Positions 8,160-12,272 of a stretch of DNA of 12,272 nucleotides are shown piece by piece (within the stretch, counting starts at the first letter, position 1; each line of letters opens with the position of its first letter). Made by a program: the position numbers and the translations under genes. The notes below the pieces were generated by a model. That model searched no databases. It was not told where the DNA came from and saw nothing but the letters and a program-made list of their open reading frames with translations. The DNA lies in the NCBI GenBank assembly GCA_028565635.1, contig JAOXYB010018783.1, positions 1 to 12,272 of the forward strand, written 5' to 3'. Source of the DNA: Phoronis ovalis. Taxonomy: Eukaryota; Phoronida; Phoronidae.

Positions 8160-11100
8160 CTACAAAATTTAACAATACATATACTGAGTATATAAAAAGT
8201 TAAACATCAAACCAGTCCTCACATTTCATTAGACCACAACCAAATATTGACATACATAATAATAGCTTCTCCTGAGAACTGTGGCAGAATGGAATCTCTT
8301 TGGGGAAGATATAGTAGAGTGTATATTACTCAAGAATAGATTCCTTGGAGAAAATGTGTGAGATCTGGGATAAGAATGGTTGCCATTCACCGGATCACAG
8401 ACCATGTGGGTATTCCCGAGACTGATGTAGAATTGAAGTAGAGCCAGCTACTAAATAGCAAGAACAAAATCCTTTATTTATTGAATTTTACCAGCAATAG
8501 AACAAGAAGCTTGCTCTGTGATGTACCGCCATATGCCGCAAAGCATTCACTGTAATTTATGTCATGCAACTAAAAGTTATGCAGTTGTACGTGCACAATA
8601 TTTTAATATGATGAACAAGCTTCAGATTTAGCAATACTTTCACTAGAAAGAGAAATGCAAGAAAGACAAATGAGCAGATATAAATCCTCAAGTTAATTTC
8701 TAGTCTGACTTGCATACATCTAGTAGAAACCATAGTTAAAAATCCTCTAAAGTTAAGAGGGGCTGAGCTTACCTCTAAGACAGTACAATTTGCAAAATCT
8801 CCTGTGTATGAAACCAGTACACAGAATTATGTTTAAAATATTAAACTATACATATAACATGCACTATGGCACATAATTACGTATAAGTACAAAATTAGAT
8901 TTCCATCGAACTATACTGAAAAAAGTTAGTGCCTAACTAACACATGATTCGCACTATTCCAAAGACAAATAGGCTCATATTCAAATTTAGATTGTTTTTA
9001 AATTGCTTTTACGAGAAAATACAAAGCCTTGTGCAATGCCATACTTAGTCGAGCTACAGTGAACAGGCTATAAAAGAAGAAGCAATGAAAAAGCTATGCA
9101 GAACTCACAATTGGCAAGCTTGGCTATTCTTGCTGGTTGAATTATATTAAGCTAAAAAGCCTTATTCACCTCCTGCTGGTTAAATCCAATTCCAGCTCCA
9201 AAAGGATTCTGTGCCTAAAAGATAGTAGACATTAAGATTACTTGATAAATGTACCAGTAAATAAAATTTGTTGACATTGTTTGTTTCCTAATTAATTACA
9301 TATTAAGTACACAAGCTGTAAAATTAATAAGTGCAATTATTATCACTGCAATTTCTATTAAATTGTTGAATTTTGTGGATAGATAGTGAAGATAAAATCT
9401 TGGAAACTGAAGTGCGTTAAATTATTAAGATAATACCATAACTACATAGCACAAAAACATCTTGTGCCACATTTAGAGATTAGAATCCCATACCAATCAC
9501 TATAAAATTCAAGGTGACTTTCTAACACAACATTTTGTTTATGAGAATTAATGTTTAAGTTGACGACATATCAATTCAGCAAAATGATTAAAAATAACAT
9601 TAAATACAATTTAGTCCAAAACTGTATCTCACTTTTCTAATAAAAAATGTTCAGTCAATTTTTAAGATAGTCTTCTGAGATCAAATGACAAAGTGAGCTC
9701 TTCTCACCAATTCAGAAAGGAATGATGAAGCTCAGTTCTGGACTAAATTGTATTTATGTTAAAGATTTCTTTTCCAAATAAATATATTTAAACTTTGACA
9801 ATGTTACACTGCTATGATGATTATACCTCCAAGTAAATCAGATGTTGAGTTCCGCTTCGTATACTATATAATATACTGCCTTTATGAATAAGCTCTTCAT
9901 CCTATATGGAAGTAGTTCCATATTCTCCCGCTAAGCTAGGTGGCTTTGATGCTCGTGGGTTTTTTATGCTACACCAAAAACATCTAGTGGGAAAACATGG
10001 AACTAATTTTTTATAGCAAGGTCTTATCGAGTAAATATGAAGCAGAACATAACATCTGAGTTTACTAACATTGCCTGGCTACAAATCTAAAACCGTGAAA
10101 GACACTAACCTGACTTGCTCCACCAGGTGGCGTTTCAAAGACAGCAAAAGGATCATTACCGTTTGCTATTCCCTGACTAGGTACTTGTTGAATGGTGGTT
10201 CTTGGTCTAGGAACTGGGGCCTCACCTGAAGACTGTCTTGGTTTTGCAGAAGGTGGTCCTTCTAATAAACCCAATCCAGTACCAACTGGTCTTGGGGGAG
10301 GTGCAGGTGCCGATTCAAACATGTTTAACTGAGCATTGGCAGGGATGGGTGGTGGTGGTGCATTGGGGGATGGAAGATTAAACTCATCACTCTGTGATGG
10401 CACTGGTTGCACTTGACTAGAAGTAGGTGGCATGAAAGAGGCAAAGGGATCATTAGAACTAACTGATGGTTGTGCTTGTGATTGCCTTTCACCCAAAGCA
10501 GCAAATGGGTCAACAGCAGAGGGAACGCTAGCATCAAAAGGGTTAAGTGTTGCAGAAGCCACAGGTTGTTGTTGAGTTGTGATTAATCCAGGCGGAAAAC
10601 TAAAAGGGTCCGACTCTGGCGTTGGAATATGATTAGAAGCGTTACCACGAAGCTCTTGCAGAGTTTTCTTGGGGGTTGTCTTTAATTCACTAAACATGTC
10701 TTTTTTATCTCTGTTTGATGTGCCAATATCGCAAAGATCATCAAAGAGACCAGCCTTAGGTTTGTTCTCTCCCTCGGGCTTTTGTAACTGGACAGGTTCC
10801 AGAACGCCTGCCCCCGAAGTTTGAAAAAATATATTATTTGGATCAATTTGGTTTGTCTGAGTTGCTGGTGGGTTTAAAGAAACTGTAGAAAGTTCTTGAA
10901 AAACAGAATATTTATCAACATTTGGATCTGGTAAACTGTTGGCAGGAATAGTAGGTGGAGTAGATGTCCTAGTGAAGAATGGATCAGTGCTAAAAGGATC
11001 TGATTGAGCATTGCCCCGAGGAGGTGCAAATGCATTGGCAGGTGCTGTACTGGGCGTTCCAAAAGCATTGAAACCAACAGGAGCTGATTGATTCTGACTA

Positions 11101-11919
11101 AATGTATTGACAGGTGCTGTACTGGGTGTACCAAAAGCATCAAAACCAACAGGAGCGGATTGATTCTGACTAAATGTATTGGCACCACTGCCACTGAAGG
11201 GATTTGAAGCATTTGTAAACTGATTCTGGACTGTCATGGTTGGTTGAGGTTGCCCTGCAGGTAACTGAAAAAAGGAATGCAGGTTGTTAAAGACTAATAT
11301 AATAATTAAGGTGCGAGTCTATAGAACTTTCAGAAGAAATCTCTTTTGAGGCATGTTAAGTTCAATGATTTGTTTCATATATTTGTTGAAGGATGACATT
11401 ACCATTAAATCATTTTAATAATATATCAGTCTTTGGGATGACGTTGACAGCTATACTGAAATATTAATTCAAGAATTATTACAATAATTATTTAGCAAAG
11501 AAAATGTTCTTGTATGATTTTGAGTGAAACCAAACAGCTTAATAAATTTACACATAATTTAAAGTAATTTTATGTGATTGTTACTGCATAACTATATCAG
11601 GTGAAAGCACAAAATAATAAGTGAGAATTACGAACACACGACAATTAAAATGTAGGAGGATTAATAAAAGTGCTAGTATGTATAAAAGAAGACTAGAACA
11701 AAAATTAAAGACATAATATAGTTTAAATATAAATGTACGAATTAAAACAGTAAACATTATAGGAAACTAGTATTAGAGAGCCAAGGGAATTTAATCTATG
11801 ACCTATAACTATCACCAGGTAACAGTGGCTTCACTTACAGAATTTGACTCAGGCTGAAGGAATACCGCTTCAAATTCCTGTTGTTTTTGTGACTGAATTT
11901 GAACAACAAAGGGATCTTT
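8118..11919 (-). CDS. Disabled-like endocytic adaptor, C-terminal part
   Basis: Four exons in transcript order: 11919-11839, 11264-10110, 9214-9170 and 8159-8118 (TGA at 8118-8120), 27+385+15+13 = 440 residues. All internal junctions are phase 0 with GT-AG introns; the 5' end lies outside the window. The chain is disordered and rich in Pro, Ser, Asn and Gln. It has seven DPF motifs (AP-2 appendage binding; residues 2, 116, 121, 246, 279, 299, 398) and three NPF motifs (EH-domain binding; 48, 268, 415). SH3-type proline stretches APPPRP and PVPRPR lie at about 347-382. Residues 198-232 (GLFDDL, then KKDMFSEL) resemble the myosin VI-binding part of Disabled-2. The C-terminus carries PLYATV. I infer a clathrin adaptor of the Disabled family. 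Other DPF/NPF proteins (Numb, epsin-like, synaptojanin tails) remain possible because no folded domain is in view. The coding call is secure; the family is a guess. Confidence 0.8.
8160..9169 (-). other. Last adaptor intron
   Basis: A 1010-bp phase-0 intron. It holds a possible 29-nt cassette exon (8773-8801) with good splice signals that would change the C-terminus. Otherwise nothing recognised. Confidence 0.55.
9170..9214 (-). other. Small adaptor exon encoding NPF
   Basis: A 45-nt exon, acceptor CTTTTAG, donor GAG|GTGAAT, encoding AQNPFGAGIGFNQQE. If the donor were not used, the frame would end five residues later at a TAG (9152-9154), giving a shorter alternative C-terminus. Confidence 0.75.
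9215..10109 (-). other. Adaptor intron between NPF and large exons
   Basis: An 895-bp AT-rich phase-0 intron. It contains the MITE-like element (9595-9761) and a hairpin ATATGGAA-GTAG-TTCCATAT at 9904-9923. No further exon is needed to keep the frame. Confidence 0.65.
9595..9761. mobile_element. MITE-like element in adaptor intron
   Basis: The left end 9595-9623 and right end 9733-9761 are inverted copies: AATACAATTTAGTCCA and its complement TGGACTAAATTGTATT match exactly. Extended over about 28 bp there is one mismatch and one single-base indel. The roughly 110-bp centre is non-coding and not self-complementary. Size, AT-richness and terminal inverted repeats fit a miniature inverted-repeat transposable element. 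I could not define a target-site duplication or a family. Confidence 0.6.
10110..11264 (-). other. Large adaptor exon with DPF/NPF motifs
   Basis: An exon of 1155 nt (385 codons). The acceptor TTTTTTCAG precedes Leu-Pro-Ala-Gly upstream of the internal Met at 11235-11237, so that Met is not a translation start. The donor is CAG|GTTAGT at 10109. Reading on past the donor would give 14 intron-coded residues with no motif. The exon carries most of the endocytic motifs, the Disabled-2-like segment and the proline-rich stretches, and contains the 72-bp tandem duplication. Confidence 0.85.
11041..11184 (-). repeat. In-frame 72-bp tandem duplication
   Basis: Two adjacent 72-bp copies (11041-11112 and 11113-11184) differ at a few bases and encode a 24-residue unit (NTFSQNQSAPVG, then F-D/N-AFGTPSTAPV/A) at residues 56-79 and 80-103. 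A 12-bp partial third copy lies at 11029-11040. The period preserves the frame. Confidence 0.9.
11265..11838 (-). other. Adaptor intron, no other feature
   Basis: A 574-bp AT-rich phase-0 intron between the 81-nt exon and the large exon. I see no coding exon or repeat in it. Confidence 0.7.
11839..11919 (-). other. Small upstream adaptor exon
   Basis: An 81-nt exon, acceptor GTTTACAG, donor GTAAGT, both phase 0. It encodes KDPFVV, a Gln-rich stretch and PESNS, and joins in frame to the large exon. The DPF motif and composition match the rest of the protein, which supports the call despite its size. Confidence 0.75.
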
Positions 11920-12014
11920 CTGTAAACAGAGTATACATTGAATTCAAATTGAACCAGCATTGCAGGGGATGGATTCTGATTTGAATGTATACATATCACG
12001 GAATACTGTGCACC

Positions 12015-12272
12015 ACATAAAATGGTACAATACAGGACATATATTTCAAGATTTGTATTTTTTGATAATTTTGATAAAAAAGAGTTCCTAATAGTTTTAA
12101 TTATTTATTACATTGCTCCCACAACCATTGCTCCACCCATAATTGGCCGACCTAATTAACCTTCTCGACATAAAATGGTACAATACAGGACATACATTTC
12201 AAGATTTGTATTTTTTGATAATTTTGATAAAAAAGAGTTCCTAATAGTTTTAATTATTTATTACATTGCTCC
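12015..12272. repeat. 153-bp tandem repeat, cut by window edge
   Basis: Positions 12015-12119 and 12168-12272 are the same 105-bp sequence with one substitution (TATATTTC versus TACATTTC), offset by 153 bp. The 48 bp between (12120-12167) complete the first unit. A short echo (CATTGCTCC at 12111 and again at 12126) sits at the unit boundary. The second copy runs off the window, so copy number is unknown. It lies in an upstream intron of the adaptor gene or beyond its next exon. Confidence 0.85.

Noticed and set aside
8270-8450. Moderately structured stretch suggesting a tRNA-derived SINE
   Set aside because: I could not find A and B boxes with correct spacing or a cloverleaf. Only short inverted repeats such as GAATGG-TTG-CCATTC are present.
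9828-9875. Possible extra minus-strand exon ending GGAG|GTATAA
   Set aside because: One frame is open, but the acceptor is poor and the peptide has no motif. The neighbouring exons already join in phase 0 without it.
10874-11212. 112-codon minus-strand frame inside the large adaptor exon
   Set aside because: Leu/His-rich off-frame shadow of the DPF/NPF coding frame. Its repeats come from the 72-bp duplication.
12015-12272. CRISPR-like array from the direct repeat
   Set aside because: A 105-bp repeat with a 48-bp spacer in animal DNA is a tandem duplication. Repeat size and context do not fit CRISPR.
1-12272. A new multi-gene system or gene cluster
   Set aside because: The window contains one conserved chaperone gene and one unrelated adaptor gene in convergent orientation. 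Nothing links them beyond adjacency.

Overview
The window is animal nuclear DNA: AT-rich, with spliced genes, GT-AG introns and metazoan-type proteins. It holds one complete gene and the 3' part of a second, arranged tail to tail. The plus-strand gene (602-4834) is calreticulin, the lectin-like Ca2+-binding chaperone of the endoplasmic reticulum. I could join ten coding exons by frame and splice sites into a 423-residue protein with a signal peptide, all three domains, the glycan-binding residues and a C-terminal HDEL retrieval signal. The HDEL ending, the compact introns and the AT-rich sequence suggest a non-vertebrate animal, probably a marine invertebrate. I cannot name the species.

Positions 1-601 are the calreticulin promoter and 5' UTR. 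Within about 100 bp lie an exact ER stress response element in reverse orientation (CGTGG-N9-ATTGG, 444-462), a palindromic double CCAAT box (471-482) and a 16-bp palindrome around the E-box/CLEAR sequence GTCACGTGAC (502-517). This fits a chaperone gene driven by NF-Y, ATF6/XBP1 and a bHLH-zip factor. The 3' UTR runs from 4835 to a polyadenylation signal at 5758-5763.

Positions 5785-8117 are non-coding: the convergent 3' flanks and the probable 3' UTR of the second gene. The minus-strand gene (coding from 11919 down to 8118, 5' part outside the window) contributes four exons and 440 residues. It encodes a low-complexity endocytic adaptor tail with seven DPF and three NPF motifs, proline-rich PPPRP/PVPRPR stretches and a segment resembling the myosin VI-binding part of Disabled-2. 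It ends in a short exon encoding a tyrosine motif (PLYATV). A Disabled-like clathrin adaptor is the best guess, but the defining PTB domain would lie beyond the window.

Repeats include a MITE-like element with 28-bp inverted ends (9595-9761), a 153-bp tandem repeat running off the right edge (12015-12272), an in-frame 72-bp duplication in the adaptor exon (11041-11184), and an 18-bp hairpin-forming sequence shared by calreticulin introns 1 and 3. I found no tRNA, rRNA, CRISPR or intact transposase gene, and no sign of a novel multi-gene system. The two genes are neighbours with no evident functional link.
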